Source of the DNA: JBCCMA01 sp045107005
GTDB lineage: Bacteria > Pseudomonadota > Gammaproteobacteria > Steroidobacterales > JBCCMA01
Direction of reading: 5' to 3'
Assembly: GCA_045107005.1 (NCBI GenBank)
Contig: JBGCFP010000186.1
Span: 16,258 to 80,257, forward strand
DNA length: 64,000 bases
Shown here: positions 62,833 through 64,000 of the stretch, in pieces
How positions within the stretch are numbered: position 1 is the stretch's first letter
Layout: each line of letters starts with the position of its first letter
Notes under the pieces: generated by a model
What the model saw: the letters and a program-made list of their open reading frames with translations, nothing else
Told to the model about the DNA's origin: nothing
The model's database searches: none
Made by a program: the position numbers and the translations under genes

Positions 62833-63191
62833 CGTTACTCCCCAGCGTTCCCTATCCGCACGCCACCACATAAAGAGAGTAGCGGTCGACCCGCCCGATT
62901 GCGAACGCGGCGTCAAAACCGCTCGTTTGAGCCGTTCGGATTCAGCCAGGCTCCGTATGCACGATCGAAGTTAGTGAACGCAAGCACCAGGGCGTGCCAA
63001 TCGCCCGCAGCCATCGAGCAAACTACCCATCCGGATCAGACGGGTCGCGCCCACCTTGCGCCCGTATCTGCCCAACCGACTGGCATCGACCGACAGGATC
63101 CGGGAAATCAGGAAGTAAGCCGACACTCAGGCAAACCGCGCTGATCCCACTCGGTCGGCGCCATGTCGATCAACGCGATGGTCGAGCACAC
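62833..63191. other. intergenic region, 359 bases
   Basis: Between the sigma factor and the GST gene. No frame here reads like a protein, and I see no RNA gene, hairpin with T tract, or longer repeat. It probably holds the sigma factor promoter. Confidence 0.5.
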
Positions 63192-63962
63192 TCAGGCTGA
63201 CAGCCGCTCGTTGGCGTAGAGCGCTTCCATGTGCGCCACCAGTTTCGGATAGGCGTCGCGCCACAGCTGCATGTCGCGCTGCATGGCTTCGGGCGCGTCT
63301 GAAGACGGAAAACGCACGTCGTCCGCCATCCCGGCGCCATAGTTCAGCGGCATCAACCAAAGTCCCGACAACGCGGCAAGCGTCAAATCCACGTAGCTGA
63401 GCTCATCGCCGCCTAGCAAGTAGCGACGACCGTCGCCCATTGCCTCTTCGAGCGGGGACAATATCTGGTCGACGCGCGCCAGCGTCTTTTCATTGCGACC
63501 CGACTCGATGCGAAACGCGCGACGGATAAATACACGCAGCAAGGGCGTAATCAGCCCAGCCATCGCACGCTGCCACGCCGGTACTCTGGGGTCGTTGGCG
63601 CCCCACGCACGCGAGCACAGTTCGGGCTCGTCCAGAATGTGGAAATAAATCCACTGCTGCATCAGCGCGCCGTAGCGATCAAGTTGTTTCTCCAGCGCCA
63701 CCGCCTCTTCGGTGGGTGCCAAAAACTGCGCCCGTTCTGAATCCCCTTCGCGCCCCCACAAAAATCGTAAGATGTCGGACGAGTTGCCGATGCTCGATTC
63801 GACCGCGCCGGTGCGCACGTGCAATCGCGGCACCGTGCGCCCGCCAAACATGGCGCCGAAAACACCGAGGTTCTGGTCTTCAACATAGTCAATGCCAAGG
63901 CGATCCAGGCACCAGCGCACCTTCTCGACGTAATGGCTGGCGCCAATGGTTTCCAGACGCAT
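63192..63962 (-). CDS. glutathione S-transferase family protein
   Basis: A 256-residue protein. LETIGASHYVEKVRWCLDRLGIDYVE is the thioredoxin-like N-terminal domain with the GST active-site region and ESSIGNSSDILRFL replaces the usual glutathione-binding ES motif region; the C-terminal half is helical (YLLGGDELSYVDLTLAALSGL). I choose the ATG at 63962; the frame stays open to the window end, and a GTG at 63998 would add 12 residues, so the 5' end is not fully certain. It may conjugate or isomerise small electrophiles. Confidence 0.82.
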   Translation of the reverse strand: MRLETIGASHYVEKVRWCLDRLGIDYVEDQNLGVFGAMFGGRTVPRLHVRTGAVESSIGNSSDILRFLWGREGDSERAQFLAPTEEAVALEKQLDRYGALMQQWIYFHILDEPELCSRAWGANDPRVPAWQRAMAGLITPLLRVFIRRAFRIESGRNEKTLARVDQILSPLEEAMGDGRRYLLGGDELSYVDLTLAALSGLWLMPLNYGAGMADDVRFPSSDAPEAMQRDMQLWRDAYPKLVAHMEALYANERLSA

Positions 63963-64000
63963 CGGCCCCGGCTTGGCGGGGTTGCACAAAAGCAACACGT

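Noticed and set aside
62773..63144. 123-codon plus-strand frame near the GST gene
   Set aside because: Arg/Pro/Thr-rich, without motif or ribosome binding site, and antisense to the start of the sigma factor gene.

Overview
The window looks like chromosomal DNA of a high-GC, Gram-negative, probably marine or sediment gammaproteobacterium. The evidence is many lipoproteins, an RND pump, a TonB-dependent Oar-type receptor, SerA of the E. coli size class, a penicillin-binding protein 1C / alpha-2-macroglobulin pair, a multiheme cytochrome and a VPxPA-type sorting tail. Secreted proteins combining thrombospondin type 3 calcium repeats, dockerin-like repeats and a PGPSG-like tail resemble what I associate with Woeseiales-like lineages; that placement is inference. 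I saw no tRNA, rRNA, CRISPR array, transposase or phage gene.

Layout. 1-5.5 kb (minus): start of a sigma factor, a lipase-like lipoprotein, an Old Yellow Enzyme with a small partner, and an abutting pair encoding a dockerin-like secreted protein and a two-domain retropepsin-like protein without its catalytic aspartates. 5.6-11.3 kb (minus): the most unusual unit, four genes joined by overlapping codons: TPR lipoprotein, CRTAC1-like FG-GAP lipoprotein, a Ser/Thr kinase with a 16-cysteine tail, and a PP2C phosphatase. 11.4-16 kb: a sorting-tail protein divergent from an Oar-like receptor. 16-20.4 kb: a DUF6502/SdrD-like coupled pair, an AraC regulator, a YHS protein, and two tiny XapX genes coupled to an alpha/beta hydrolase. 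20.4-20.8 kb: long inverted repeats. 20.8-26.6 kb: a complete RND efflux operon. 26.7-29 kb: GNAT, DUF427, and a PadR-HAAS pair with a visible operator.

29-34 kb: an ECF sigma factor, a kinase-TPR receptor and another dockerin-like protein. 34-43.9 kb: an octaheme cytochrome divergent from a secreted methyltransferase, a PAS histidine kinase, serA coupled to a D-2-hydroxyglutarate dehydrogenase-like gene, a fatty acid hydroxylase, and a BTAD regulator fused to an alpha/beta hydrolase. 43.9-44.6 kb: a 5'-truncated serine hydrolase remnant beside a second copy of the 20.6 kb repeat. 44.6-52.6 kb: alpha-2-macroglobulin and pbpC, coupled. 52.7-64 kb: FG-GAP lipoprotein, LamG/dockerin-like protein, metallo-hydrolase, diguanylate cyclase, MEST-like hydrolase, a second CRTAC1 protein, a dockerin-first Cys-rich protein, a third sigma factor and a GST.

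Overall theme: three ECF-type sigma factors, two Ser/Thr kinases, one PP2C phosphatase, a histidine kinase and a diguanylate cyclase sit among calcium-binding repeat proteins of the envelope. This suggests heavy investment in envelope sensing and surface display. Many start codons here are GTG or TTG, and several genes share stop/start bases, so starts were set from overlaps and Shine-Dalgarno sequences where these were clear.
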